Shown here piece by piece: positions 1 to 9,537 of a DNA stretch of 53,123 bases; the first letter of the stretch is position 1; each line of letters begins with the position of its first letter. This DNA comes from Clostridiales bacterium (GTDB taxonomy: Bacteria > Bacillota > Clostridia > Christensenellales > Borkfalkiaceae). Made by a program: the position numbers and the translations under genes. A model generated the notes under the pieces. That model searched no databases. It was not told the DNA's origin and saw nothing but the letters and a program-made list of their open reading frames with translations. Location: NCBI GenBank assembly GCA_015055545.1, contig SVHY01000009.1, positions 1 to 53,123 on the forward strand, read 5' to 3'.

Positions 1-909
1 ATACGTTTCGCCTACAGGCAAGCCCGTTACGTCCGTAATCGTAAGCGTACCGTTTTCGTACGTATAAGCGTCCGCGGAAAGCTTTTCAATACCGACAAAC
101 ACTTCTACGTTTTCACCCGTAGCTGTAAAGCTAACCTTTTTATAATCAGCCACCGTTTCCGCCGTATCTGCCGTGACAAACTTCGTGCCAGCCGCGCCGT
201 TGGATTTTGCCGAAACGTTCAAATGCGTATCGTTCGTTTTGCCGTAATAATTTGCCGCTTTTTCGGCTTTTGCCGTGTCATCTGCCGTTGCATTTTCGCC
301 ACGATAGTCTTCGTCAATTTCGCCAGCAAGTTCTGCCGCGATAGCAACTTGTTTTGCCGAACGGGAAGTTTCAATGCCCGTCAAATCGGCATAATAATAC
401 GTTCCATCTATTATTGCGTATGCACGTGCCGTAAGCTGCATATCGTACGCCTGTTGCAAAAGAGCTGCTTCTTGGTCTTCCGTCAAGTCGCCTTGCTCTG
501 CTTCGTATTGCGCTACGATATCGTTGAAGTCGATTGCCGAATAGTAGGTGTAAACGCCGTCAACTTGTTCAAGCGTTTTGCCTTCTACTATATCCACTAT
601 GCCCTCCGTAGCGTGGGTTAATTCTCCGTCGATTGCCCCCGTAGGCGCAACGATTACACCAAACGTGCCTTCTCTGCTCGTAACCGAACCGTACACGCTA
701 TCCGTAATCGTCGTCGTCCAACGGATACCGCTAAAGCTGTCGCCCAAATAAACGGACGCGCCGTTTACCATGGCAATCCCTGTATGCGTTTTTACTGTTG
801 TCGTTGTCGTATCGTCAGCGGTGGTCGCTTGTAAGCTCATCACACCCGCACTTAAGCAACATGCAAGAGCCAACGCCGATAAAGTCAATTTTCTTTTTAT
901 TGATTTCAT
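1..909 (-). CDS. Secreted protein of unknown function, C-terminus cut by window edge
   Basis: Open from an ATG at 909 to the left edge, 303 codons without a stop; the end lies outside the window. A GAGGT ribosome site precedes the start. The N-terminus has a positively charged stretch (MKSIKRK), a hydrophobic core and small residues, so it is a typical signal peptide with likely cleavage near residue 28. The mature part is rich in Thr, Asp, Ala and Tyr, and no catalytic motif is recognisable. It is the last visible gene of the minus-strand carbohydrate operon, 65 bp after the 48-aa peptide gene. I infer a cell-surface or extracellular role from the signal peptide and the neighbours; the family is not recognised. 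Confidence 0.75.
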   Translation of the reverse strand, partial: MKSIKRKLTLSALALACCLSAGVMSLQATTADDTTTTTVKTHTGIAMVNGASVYLGDSFSGIRWTTTITDSVYGSVTSREGTFGVIVAPTGAIDGELTHATEGIVDIVEGKTLEQVDGVYTYYSAIDFNDIVAQYEAEQGDLTEDQEAALLQQAYDMQLTARAYAIIDGTYYYADLTGIETSRSAKQVAIAAELAGEIDEDYRGENATADDTAKAEKAANYYGKTNDTHLNVSAKSNGAAGTKFVTADTAETVADYKKVSFTATGENVEVFVGIEKLSADAYTYENGTLTITDVTGLPVGETY

Positions 910-974
910 AATTTACCTCTTTTCATTTTTTTGTTTTTTAGTTTTTTGTTCTTGCTTTCGTCACTTTACTTTGG

Positions 975-1121
975 TTATTCGTCGTCGCTGCCGCTTGCAA
1001 GCCAGCTAACGTTAAATGAAGAGAACTTCACCCCATCTTCTACGCCGCTTGCCGTCACAATATCCGCGCCGTCGTAACGCATTACAATTGCCTGCGGTGC
1101 TGTGTATTGTTTTTTCACCAT
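975..1121 (-). CDS. 48-aa peptide with YxxP...DIVTAS motif
   Basis: Short ORF of 48 codons with a very strong AAGGAGG site 7 nt before its ATG. The protein begins MVKKQYTAPQAIVMRY, then DGADIVTASG, and ends in an acidic SGSDDE tail. Small proteins of the shape K-x-Y-x-x-P followed by a D-I-[IV]-T-x-S motif are common in gut Clostridia; their role is unknown to me. There is no signal peptide and no cysteine. It sits between two secreted-protein genes of the carbohydrate operon, so it is probably translated from that transcript. The ribosome site and the preserved frame support a real gene; the function is open. Confidence 0.7.
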   Translation of the reverse strand: MVKKQYTAPQAIVMRYDGADIVTASGVEDGVKFSSFNVSWLASGSDDE

Positions 1122-1168
1122 AAAGTTACCTCCTTAAAAATTTTGTTTTTTTATTTTGCCGATTCGGG

Positions 1169-1214
1169 CAACGCAACCGAGTTTTTATATTCGCCAGTGT
1201 TTACGGTTGCGTTG
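1169..1214. repeat. 11-bp inverted repeat downstream of the BIG2 lipoprotein gene
   Basis: CAACGCAACCG at 1169-1179 is exactly complementary to CGGTTGCGTTG at 1204-1214, with 24 nt between the arms. It lies in the gap between the stop of the 692-aa lipoprotein gene and the start of the 48-aa peptide. No U-run follows in the direction of transcription, so it is not a typical terminator. It may stabilise or process the messenger between the two cistrons. Confidence 0.5.
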
Positions 1215-1232
1215 TGACCTTTCGGTTTATTT

Positions 1233-3311
1233 TTATAAGTTTTTCCAAACGGGCGCGCCGTCCGTTATCGTCCAGTACGTACTGCCAAAAGCTGCGTAGT
1301 TGTTGCCTGCCGCTTGCATATCCGCACGCGTAGAGTATTTCTTCACGCCTTTAAACGTATACACCTTATCGCCTTCCTCCACCGCAAGCGTTTCGTTTTC
1401 CGCTTGGAGATAGTAATTGGTGTACACCTTCACGCCGTCAACCGTCTTAGACGTTCTGTAATAGCCGAGTACTACGTTAGAAATAACGTACACGTCGCTA
1501 AAGCTCGTTTGCACTTTATCGTCGTCCATGCGTTCTTTGTTTTGATACGTAAAGCTGCCCGTCATGGTCAGTCCGTCTTTATACTTAAACGCCTCTTTCG
1601 TTTCTACGATACAGCGCGTAACCGTACTTGCGTCAATGCCGTTTGCAAGCACCGAGCCTTCCGAGGCTTTTTCGTCCGTGTTTCTAACGCTGATATACAC
1701 GTCGGTAAGGGTGGAATTTTTAATCCACGCCGCAAGTACGGACGTTTGCTTATAAGTTGACGAGTGATATAAATCCACGTTGGTAAACGCTACGTTTTTG
1801 ATCGTTGCGTTTACGATATAGCCGAACAAGCCGAACGATCTTACACGCATATTCGAGATCGTATAGCCCTGCCCGTCGAACGTGCCGAAAAAGCCGTAAT
1901 CCGCGCTGCTTTGCAAACCGCGCGACGCCAATTCGATACCCACGCCGTTTTCCTTTCCGGCTTCCCCTTGCGCATTTTTGCCGTGGTCGTAGCCGCTCGC
2001 GTTGATATTGTTCGCCAAGATATAATAGCCTTCCCATTTTTGCATGGGTTTCGTTTCGTCTATGGGGCGGAACGCTCTCTTGCCGTCCACGGACGCGTAC
2101 GATACGTTGGTTTTGAATATTCTCAAATCTTCCGCTTTTCCGATAACGCCCGAATAGCCTTCGATTTCCATATTCCAGCCGCGCGTTGCGGTGTATACGG
2201 TGAGCTTCGTCGTGAACTTGCCGTCGTTGCTCGACGGTACGCCGTAGATCTTGCTGTCTTTCACTTCAAACGCGTTGCCCTCTTGATCGTACGCCGATAA
2301 AATCGGTTCGCCTACGAGCGCAAGCAGGTTGTCGCCAACCGTCACGTCGCCGTGGATTGCGGAAAAGTTCGTAACCGTCGTTGCGTAATCGTACATCGTC
2401 GGTTTGACGTATACGGGAACTTTAATTTGCATAGCTTCGCCGTTCAGCTCGTAGCTTACCGTGAGTTCCGCTTCGCCTACAAGCCCTTTGCTCGTTACCG
2501 TATGCGCGTTCGGGTCGTAGTCGATATAGTCCTCGCCCTGCGTAATTTCAACGCTCGTTTCTAACGCTTCGCCGTCGTATTCCGCCTCTACAAAGAACGA
2601 GTCTTGCGTACCCTCGTCTAACGAATACAGCGTAATTTCGCTTACGCCTTCATTGATGACGAACAGGAATTCGGGAATAATTTCCACCGTAACCGTCTTT
2701 ATCATCGCAGGTCCTTCTACGCCGCGCCAAGTGCCTTTTACGGTTATCGTCGTCGTGCCGCCTTTTGCGGGCTTGAACACGCCGTTTTCAATCGTGCCGA
2801 CGCTGGTATCGCTCATTTCGTACGTAAGCGAAACGTCGTCGTACGTCTTGTCGTTGAACACTACCTCGCCGTTTAAATCCAAGTTCGACGATTTGGACAT
2901 AGAAACGGAATCGGTCGGAACGCCGGGAAGTTTGAGCATGGGCGACATACCGTTCAAGGTTACCGTAACTTCACACGTATCCGTTGCCGTGCCGTAGCTT
3001 GCCGTAATCGTCGTCGTGCCTTCCTTTATCGCCGTCACCCAGCCGTATTGATCCACCGTCGCCACTTCTTCGTTGGACGACGTGAACGTAAGCTTCGTAT
3101 CGCCTTGTTGCACGAGATCGGTGTCTAACACACTTTTATCGCCTATCGTCAAAAGAATCGATTCCGCTTTCAAATTGACCGAGTACGTGATTTCAGGTTT
3201 GTTTGGAACGTCTACGCCTTCTTCGTCGTCCTTTTTACAGCCGATAAACGCTGTGGTCGTAAGCAGCGTACACGCCAATGCGGTCAATAAAAACAATTTC
3301 TTCCTCATCAT
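1233..3311 (-). CDS. Lipoprotein with bacterial Ig-like (BIG2) domains
   Basis: 692-aa protein from the ATG at 3311. This start has GGAGG 7 nt upstream and overlaps the TGA of the preceding gene (ATGA), which suggests coupled translation; an earlier in-frame start at 3338 lies inside the preceding gene and lacks such a site. The N-terminus is a lipoprotein signal (hydrophobic run, then TAFIGC), so the protein is probably tethered to the outer face of the membrane. Residues near 45-120 form a BIG2-type Ig fold (LTIGDKSVLDTDL..., EGTTTITASYG), and a second related stretch follows near 150-210. The C-terminal third (GYYILANNINASG..., FFGTFDGQGYTISNMRV) resembles GLUG-type or beta-helix surface modules. 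Probably a glycan-binding or display protein of the uptake operon; no catalytic motif seen. Confidence 0.8.
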   Translation of the reverse strand: MMRKKLFLLTALACTLLTTTAFIGCKKDDEEGVDVPNKPEITYSVNLKAESILLTIGDKSVLDTDLVQQGDTKLTFTSSNEEVATVDQYGWVTAIKEGTTTITASYGTATDTCEVTVTLNGMSPMLKLPGVPTDSVSMSKSSNLDLNGEVVFNDKTYDDVSLTYEMSDTSVGTIENGVFKPAKGGTTTITVKGTWRGVEGPAMIKTVTVEIIPEFLFVINEGVSEITLYSLDEGTQDSFFVEAEYDGEALETSVEITQGEDYIDYDPNAHTVTSKGLVGEAELTVSYELNGEAMQIKVPVYVKPTMYDYATTVTNFSAIHGDVTVGDNLLALVGEPILSAYDQEGNAFEVKDSKIYGVPSSNDGKFTTKLTVYTATRGWNMEIEGYSGVIGKAEDLRIFKTNVSYASVDGKRAFRPIDETKPMQKWEGYYILANNINASGYDHGKNAQGEAGKENGVGIELASRGLQSSADYGFFGTFDGQGYTISNMRVRSFGLFGYIVNATIKNVAFTNVDLYHSSTYKQTSVLAAWIKNSTLTDVYISVRNTDEKASEGSVLANGIDASTVTRCIVETKEAFKYKDGLTMTGSFTYQNKERMDDDKVQTSFSDVYVISNVVLGYYRTSKTVDGVKVYTNYYLQAENETLAVEEGDKVYTFKGVKKYSTRADMQAAGNNYAAFGSTYWTITDGAPVWKNL

Positions 3312-5404
3312 AACGTTGCCTCCCATCCACTTAACCAACCGGGGAAATCTTTCGAACTTCCTCTAATCGCCATTTCTTCAAGATCCAGCCACTTTAAATC
3401 GTACTTAAGGCGTTCGATATAGCCTCTGCGTTGCTCTTCACTGAGCGTATAGCCCTGCGTTTCGAGAATTATATACATATAGCAAATCGCTTCGATTTCA
3501 ATATGCTTGCAAAGCTTGTCGTACAGCTCGGGATCCGTTTGCGCAAAACGCGCTACGTCTGCCTTCGCTTGATCGATTCTCGCAAGCCAGCCTTCGGGGA
3601 TACCGATCGGCCAATATTCCGCCAAGGTCAAGCCCGAAGACCCGTCGCCGCCTGCCTCCAAGTCGAACATACCGATCAATACGTGTCTTTGATATGCACG
3701 TACCGACTGCCAAAGCCGTTTCATTTCAGGGGCTGCGTCGCGATACATTGCGTTCATCCACTTATCCACCAGCTCGTCAACGTTCAGTGAGGTATTCCAC
3801 GAGAGCTTTGCGTCTAAGTATATCTTCAAGTTGTGCCATGCCGTATTACCGCCGCCGTTATTATAATCTTGCAACTGCGTAAACCAGAATTCGTCGCTTT
3901 GATTGCAGAAATATCCAAACATTTCAGGCGTTGAGTATTGGAACGAATCAATCGGCATCATGAGATCTCTGAAATTCGTGCCGTAGCTCCAAAACCAAAT
4001 ATGCTCCGCTACCGCCGACCAGCCTGCCAACGACGTTTTTAAGTTTGCGTTACGTTCTTCGTCAAAACCCGTTTGACCGTTCGCCTCTCTACAGAACCAT
4101 GCAATCAGTCTATCGTGTAAAATTACCTTGTCGTCAACGGGAACGTGTTTCTTCGTCGCCGCGTCGTATTTTGTGGGCGGAATGAAGTTATGGTTGTACG
4201 CGAAGAAAAGCAATTGGAAATCCTCGCGATACCACGGCTGATCTTTGTTCGCTTCCAACAATGCGTCTACTCGTTCGGCAAGGTCGTTCATGAACAAAAT
4301 CTGCACTGCCGCTTGCGAATCCGAATAATACGACGAAATTTCGCTACACTTGTCACACGTACAATATTTGACGTTGTCCATGTGCGTAAAGCTCATGACT
4401 TTATAGCGTGGATATTTATCGGGCGTATAATATTTCAAATGCGCCTCCACCTTCTTAAACGCCGTTTCTACCATCAATTCGTATTCTTCGGCATTGCCGT
4501 GCGCGCTAAAGCAAAGCTGTTCGCCGCCGTTATCCGAGAACCAATCGGGATGATAATTTTCAGGATCGTTTTCGTCTTTATACATCCATTCGGGGAACCA
4601 ACGACGCGCGTTCGTACTCGCAGAGCTTTTGCCTTGCGTGAAATCGTCAATCCGTTCGTGTACGGGCATAAACCAATATCCACGCTGACCATCTTTCCCG
4701 TAATACCCTAAACGCCATGCGTACATGTTTCCGTCGTAATCATCGGCTTCGTACGTCGTAACGTCCGAGCTGTGCGCTCTGTATTTGAAGTCGGGAATAT
4801 CGGTCGCGTCGTAATTTTTGAATTTCATCTCCGTCACGCGATCGATTTCCATGCAATCGTAATAATACGTTTCGTAATGAAACGTCATGCGCATAAACGT
4901 ATATACGGCAAACACCGTACCTTCGTCCTCGCCACCGCAAAGGTAAATGTCGTCGTCCTTCGTCACTACTCTGTGCCCGTCCGCCGTTAATTCTTCCGAA
5001 TTAATGCTCACGCCCGCGTTTTCCAAAAGTTTCGTTCTACCCAAGGAAATATACTTGCCTTGCGAAGGGCTTTGAACTTGGTCGTCCGTCAGCACCGTTA
5101 ACTGAATATCGGTAGCGTCCTTAAACAAATCGACAAATTCCGTTCTTGCAATACGGAGCGTAGCAGAGGAACCAGCAGGAACAACCAAGCGATAGTCTGT
5201 TTTCCCGTTTTTCACGAGATAATCGTTCGTGTCCGTCGCCGTATAGACGTGCGTACCGTCGTATACGTATTCCGAATTCACTTCGGGAGTCTTGACATCC
5301 GCCGCGTCGTCCGTTTCCTCGTCTTTCTTACAAGCGCTAAGCCCAACCGTAGCAAACGTCAGTGCACTTAATGATAATGCTAACCATTTATTAAATTTCT
5401 TCAC
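3308..5404 (-). CDS. DUF4838 lipoprotein, probable carbohydrate-active protein
   Basis: 698 aa, GTG start at 5404 with GGGGGAG upstream. The lipobox is VGLSAC near residue 25, so it is an extracellular lipoprotein. The N-terminal region after the linker (LRIARTEFVDLFKDATDIQL) resembles the small alpha/beta domain found before GH20 and GH67 catalytic barrels. The middle carries a Cys cluster, YCTCDKCSEI near residue 350, in the setting typical of DUF4838. DUF4838 proteins often sit in polysaccharide-use loci, but their activity is not established to my knowledge. Its place directly behind an ABC sugar importer supports a role in glycan binding or cleavage at the cell surface. It overlaps the next gene by 4 bp. 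Confidence 0.8.
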   Translation of the reverse strand: MKKFNKWLALSLSALTFATVGLSACKKDEETDDAADVKTPEVNSEYVYDGTHVYTATDTNDYLVKNGKTDYRLVVPAGSSATLRIARTEFVDLFKDATDIQLTVLTDDQVQSPSQGKYISLGRTKLLENAGVSINSEELTADGHRVVTKDDDIYLCGGEDEGTVFAVYTFMRMTFHYETYYYDCMEIDRVTEMKFKNYDATDIPDFKYRAHSSDVTTYEADDYDGNMYAWRLGYYGKDGQRGYWFMPVHERIDDFTQGKSSASTNARRWFPEWMYKDENDPENYHPDWFSDNGGEQLCFSAHGNAEEYELMVETAFKKVEAHLKYYTPDKYPRYKVMSFTHMDNVKYCTCDKCSEISSYYSDSQAAVQILFMNDLAERVDALLEANKDQPWYREDFQLLFFAYNHNFIPPTKYDAATKKHVPVDDKVILHDRLIAWFCREANGQTGFDEERNANLKTSLAGWSAVAEHIWFWSYGTNFRDLMMPIDSFQYSTPEMFGYFCNQSDEFWFTQLQDYNNGGGNTAWHNLKIYLDAKLSWNTSLNVDELVDKWMNAMYRDAAPEMKRLWQSVRAYQRHVLIGMFDLEAGGDGSSGLTLAEYWPIGIPEGWLARIDQAKADVARFAQTDPELYDKLCKHIEIEAICYMYIILETQGYTLSEEQRRGYIERLKYDLKWLDLEEMAIRGSSKDFPGWLSGWEATL

Positions 5405-5418
5405 GTCAATCTCCCCCT

Positions 5419-8400
5419 TTATGAAACACTCACAACGTACGCAAACGTCGTATAATTACCCGTTTCGTCGTAAGCACAATAGTATACGGTGTAATTACCC
5501 TTTTCGTCCGCGTAGAACGTTCCGTTTGCCTCAGGTTCTCTAACCGTCCCCGAGGGATAGAATACGGAAATCCAAGACACAATCGACGCTTCAGAGCTAA
5601 TGTCGTCGGAAACGGTATAGTCCTTTACGGTAACCGTTTCGCCCCAAGCTGCCGTAAGAACTTGGTTTTCGTATACGCCTTCCACTATCAACGTAGGATT
5701 CGTTTCGTCCTTCAACGTGGGGCTGTACCCAAGCGAACAATAATTTCCGTTCTGATCGGTGTATTCGTAGAGAATCATATAAATGCCGAGCGTATCCAAT
5801 TCCAGCTCGTACGCTCTCGTCACGGAACAAGTACCGTCCAACAATACGCCGTCCACCGACGTTGCGAACGTACCGTCGGGTTTCTTCGCCGTCAAGCGCA
5901 ATCCCGATTCCACGTAAGGTGCAAAAACGTCGCTTGCGCTCGCAGGCACAATCGTAATTACCGTATTGAACGGTTGATAACCCGTATGCAATTTGGATAC
6001 GTACAAAGTAGGATCGGCTTTATCCTTCGTTGCGTCGCTAAACTTGTTATCGCAAAGCTTATTAATCTGCAAACAAGCCGTGCCGTCCATACCCTCCAAG
6101 GTTACCCACAAAAGCACTTTATCGCTTGTAAACGCACCCTTCCAAGGATACAGCGTACCGCCGAACTTAAAGCTACCTTTATCGTAGCTGGCGGTAATCT
6201 TCGTATCGAGGAACGCCTGCTCGGTCGTAGCCTTTTGCGCCCCGTCGATGGAGAAATTCACGGTCGCGCCGCCGTTTGCAAAACGCAACGCAATCTTGTT
6301 ATCTCTGTCGTAATAATCGACAATCGTAACCGTAATCGCCGCAGGCGCAACGTACGCACCTTTTCCGCCTAACACCGAAAAGTCAACGCTAAACGTGGAA
6401 AGCGACAGCACGTTGACGTACTTCAACATAGCGTTTTTCGCCGTTCCGTCGGAAACGTATTGCACGCCTTGCGCCGTAGCCGAAGCCGTAACGACGCCTT
6501 CTTCGTTGTAGAAATATTTTTCCATCGCAAGCTCGCCTTTAAAGCCCACGTCAACGACCTTTATCGTATCCGAATACGTCGCAACCCCTTTGTGCTCGTA
6601 CTTAAAGCTTACGGTTTGCGTAGCGTTGATAACAACGGCTTTTCTATCCACCAAAACGTACTCGTCACCATCTTCACTTATATACACTTTGCTTTCCGCT
6701 TGAACGGGTTCTTTCGCCGTATATTCGTACGCCGTCACCGCGTCCAACGTATAGGTCGCGCCATTAATGAAATATTCGGGCAAAATCGGACTTGCCAACG
6801 TAACCTTATCCGAGGCCTTTGCCGTAACCGTACATTGCGCCGTATACGTCTTAAACGCCGTTTCATAAGCGTACGTCAATACGTAATTTCCAACGCCTTG
6901 TAAGAAGATCGTGTCCGTATCCAAAAGAACGTTTTCGCCGTCTTCAAACTGCACGTACGTCTTAATAGCCGTCTTATCCGTATACAAACCCTCTAACGTA
7001 CATTCGGGAATTGGCAAGTAATCACCCGCATTCGCCTGCACTTTACCGTCCACCGTGAGTTTCAACGCCTGATTGTCAACGCCGAGCGCGCATTGCAAGT
7101 TAACAGCTGCCGTACCGACGTTTCCGCTCGTATCGGTTGCCGAATACACAATCGTATACATACCGGGCTTCGTCGGCGTAAACTTGCCGTCGGTAAGCCC
7201 CACCAAAACGTTTTTCGAGTTGTTGGGATCGTACGCGTAATAAACGGCAACCGAAGCTTTCGTGTCGTACGCAAGGCTCAAATCGTGCGCAAACGCGTTC
7301 GGGATTTGAATTTCCTCGTTGAGCGCAATAAACGCGCTGTCGCCTTGCAAGGCATCCGCCACTTCAATAACGGGTGCTTTCGTATCGTGCATATCGATAT
7401 TGCCGATTTCGCTCCCCGACAAACCGCCAATGGACGCGATATCCAAGTTTGCAACGTTGCTCACGTAGTTTTTCGCGGAGAACGTAATATACACTTCGCC
7501 CGTCGTAAAGCCCTTGAACGGGCTATCGGGATTAATTCTTTCGTTGTCCAAATCCGCGATGAGCTTTCTTTCGTTCACCGTGTATTTTTCGCTTGCATAA
7601 CGGCAGAAGGTAATAAACAGCTGATTTTTCTCCGTATCGTAATACAGCTTCAATCCGTAATTATCCATTACGTTACAGCTCGTACGGCCTTGTCCCGGTG
7701 CGTACATGATACGATACTTCGCGCCATCAATCTCAACCAATTCGTCTACGGGACTAGTCGCCCCAGCATCACGCAGCCCGTGCGCCGTTTGCCCTACTGC
7801 GCCTGCTTTGAAATTCCAATACGTACGACCTTCTTGCCATTCCAAGTCAATCGTTACGCTGTTCGTGGAATCGTAACAGTCGGTAAGCGTAATCAAGTAA
7901 TTTCTCGCTTCTTCGTTATACTTATATTCGTCCTTGGTCGCCGCTTCCGCTATGTTTGTAATCCCGTGATAAGGGAAAATGTGAGCGAACGGCACGCTCG
8001 AATCGGACAAATCCACCGCTTGATTATACCGGAAAGAAGAATCCGGTTGCAGCGATACCTTATAACCGCCCAACTGCGTACCAGCGTCCATTACACCGTC
8101 CTCGTCTTTATCCAACCCGGGGGTTTTGTCAAGAACCTCTTTATACTCGTATTCCACACCGCCGCTTACGGTAAATACGCTTTTCGTAACCGAGAACGTC
8201 TTTTCCGCGGATACCTCTTTGCCTCCTACCGTAGCGTACCAAACGATCGTATACCGCCCTGTTTCGGACAAGACGATATCCGCCGTTTCATACACCTTTC
8301 CGCTCGGCGAAATAACCATGCATTTCGTCGTTTTTTGCCCGTCGATAAAGCCCATAGGAATAGAAACAGACGTACCGTAAGCGTATTCGCCTTGCAGCGG

Positions 8401-8538
8401 GCTTTCGCCGTCAAACGTGATTTCGTAAGCTTTTGCGTCGTAGGAATCGTTACCCAAATTCGCGATTCCCACACCCGCAGCAGCAACGCACGTCAAACAG
8501 CAGGCAGCAGCCAAAAATTTTATCCATTTTTTTCTCAT
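5419..8538 (-). CDS. Large secreted Ig-like repeat surface protein (1039 aa)
   Basis: Signal peptide at residues 1-36 (MRKKWIKFLAAACC..., VAAAGVGIA) without a clear lipobox or sortase motif. The rest is a string of Ig-like beta-sandwich segments: repeated phrases such as PGMYTIVYSATDTSGN near 470, TLGIYMILYEYTDQNGN near 950 and EKGNYTVYYCAYDETGN near the C-terminus mark the last strands of such domains. Between them lies a lectin-like region around residues 150-370 with many aromatic residues. The C-terminus ends within an Ig-like strand, so cell attachment, if any, is not by LPXTG. It lies 24 bp after the permease gene, so it is in the transporter operon; I infer glycan capture or adhesion. 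Confidence 0.75.
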   Translation of the reverse strand: MRKKWIKFLAAACCLTCVAAAGVGIANLGNDSYDAKAYEITFDGESPLQGEYAYGTSVSIPMGFIDGQKTTKCMVISPSGKVYETADIVLSETGRYTIVWYATVGGKEVSAEKTFSVTKSVFTVSGGVEYEYKEVLDKTPGLDKDEDGVMDAGTQLGGYKVSLQPDSSFRYNQAVDLSDSSVPFAHIFPYHGITNIAEAATKDEYKYNEEARNYLITLTDCYDSTNSVTIDLEWQEGRTYWNFKAGAVGQTAHGLRDAGATSPVDELVEIDGAKYRIMYAPGQGRTSCNVMDNYGLKLYYDTEKNQLFITFCRYASEKYTVNERKLIADLDNERINPDSPFKGFTTGEVYITFSAKNYVSNVANLDIASIGGLSGSEIGNIDMHDTKAPVIEVADALQGDSAFIALNEEIQIPNAFAHDLSLAYDTKASVAVYYAYDPNNSKNVLVGLTDGKFTPTKPGMYTIVYSATDTSGNVGTAAVNLQCALGVDNQALKLTVDGKVQANAGDYLPIPECTLEGLYTDKTAIKTYVQFEDGENVLLDTDTIFLQGVGNYVLTYAYETAFKTYTAQCTVTAKASDKVTLASPILPEYFINGATYTLDAVTAYEYTAKEPVQAESKVYISEDGDEYVLVDRKAVVINATQTVSFKYEHKGVATYSDTIKVVDVGFKGELAMEKYFYNEEGVVTASATAQGVQYVSDGTAKNAMLKYVNVLSLSTFSVDFSVLGGKGAYVAPAAITVTIVDYYDRDNKIALRFANGGATVNFSIDGAQKATTEQAFLDTKITASYDKGSFKFGGTLYPWKGAFTSDKVLLWVTLEGMDGTACLQINKLCDNKFSDATKDKADPTLYVSKLHTGYQPFNTVITIVPASASDVFAPYVESGLRLTAKKPDGTFATSVDGVLLDGTCSVTRAYELELDTLGIYMILYEYTDQNGNYCSLGYSPTLKDETNPTLIVEGVYENQVLTAAWGETVTVKDYTVSDDISSEASIVSWISVFYPSGTVREPEANGTFYADEKGNYTVYYCAYDETGNYTTFAYVVSVS

Positions 8539-8562
8539 CGTTTTTTCTAAACTCCTTATCTG

Positions 8563-9522
8563 TTATTGTTTCAAACCGCCCATCGTCACGTTGCCCATCA
8601 GCTTATTCTTCAAGAAGATAAACGCAATCAAAATGGGCACAGCCAACGTCATCGAAGCGGCAATACGCACAGGCATATCCCCACCGCCGCTTACTTGGTT
8701 ATTGTTTGTCAAGAACCAAACGACGTACGCAAGGGTAGGATGCGAAGGCATATACATATACGCCGTCTGATAATCGTTCCAGCTGGCTATAAACTGAATC
8801 AAGAACACCGTAGAAAGCGTCTTAATCGACAACGGAATAATAATGCGTATAAGCACGCTAAATTGCGACGCACCGTCTATTTCCGCCGCCTCAGAGAAGG
8901 AATCAGGCAACGTTTCGTAGAACGCCAAGAACACGAAATAGTACATACCGCCAAAGCTTGCTTTTTGCAACAAATACCCTAAAAACGTATCGTATATACC
9001 CATATTTCTGAGCATCGTCAACATAGACGCTTGACTTCCGACGATAGGCGTCGTCATTGCAAACAAAGCCGCCCCTGTCAAGATTTTCCCTACTACGTTG
9101 CTGTATTTTGCAACCGCATACGCTGTCAACGCAGGCACGATCGTGTGCAAAAACGCACCCACAACCGTATACAAAAACGTATTCACGAGAACCATCGGGA
9201 ATCCACCGACGGCAATATGCGTAATGGGCTCGCCGTCTACGAGGAAGGTAGTTTGACAGTTTGCTTCCACCAAATAATAGTCGCGAACCATAACCCTGTA
9301 ATTCTCAAAGTGGAAGAACTCCGCACGGCTATTAACCACTTCCGACGCATCAATCGTGGGGAAACCCAACCAGTTATGATGAATCATAAAGTCGTAGTAG
9401 TTTTTGAAGGAAGAAAGCAATCCCCAAAACAACGTGTAGATAATAGAAATACTATACACGCTCAACAAAACGCAAAGCGAAATAATGAATATCTTATTCA
9501 CCATAGATCTTTCTTTTCTCAT
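8563..9522 (-). CDS. ABC carbohydrate transporter permease, MalG-type
   Basis: 319 aa from the ATG at 9522, which has GGGGAGG 7 nt upstream; a TTG 6 nt earlier is less likely. About six membrane helices are visible, starting with IFIISLCVLLSVYSISIIYTLFW. The cytoplasmic coupling loop carries the EAA-type motif (SFSEAAEIDGASQFSVLIRIIIPLS near residues 205-230), which contacts the ATPase. With the MalF-type subunit next door it forms the channel of a CUT1-type sugar importer. No ATP-binding subunit gene is present in the operon, so a shared MsmK/MalK-type ATPase elsewhere probably powers it. Confidence 0.9.
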   Translation of the reverse strand: MRKERSMVNKIFIISLCVLLSVYSISIIYTLFWGLLSSFKNYYDFMIHHNWLGFPTIDASEVVNSRAEFFHFENYRVMVRDYYLVEANCQTTFLVDGEPITHIAVGGFPMVLVNTFLYTVVGAFLHTIVPALTAYAVAKYSNVVGKILTGAALFAMTTPIVGSQASMLTMLRNMGIYDTFLGYLLQKASFGGMYYFVFLAFYETLPDSFSEAAEIDGASQFSVLIRIIIPLSIKTLSTVFLIQFIASWNDYQTAYMYMPSHPTLAYVVWFLTNNNQVSGGGDMPVRIAASMTLAVPILIAFIFLKNKLMGNVTMGGLKQ

Positions 9523-9537
9523 ATGCAAACCTCCCCG

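Noticed and set aside
223-621. Plus-strand frame of 132 codons
   Set aside because: It lies opposite the minus-strand secreted protein, which has signal peptide and ribosome site; the plus frame has neither.
1169-1214. Terminator after the BIG2 lipoprotein gene
   Set aside because: The stem is clear, but no T-run follows on the minus strand and the next gene follows closely.
7093-8550. 485-codon plus-strand frame
   Set aside because: Complement of the Ig-like protein gene; Arg/Val-rich composition typical of antisense translation and no ribosome site.
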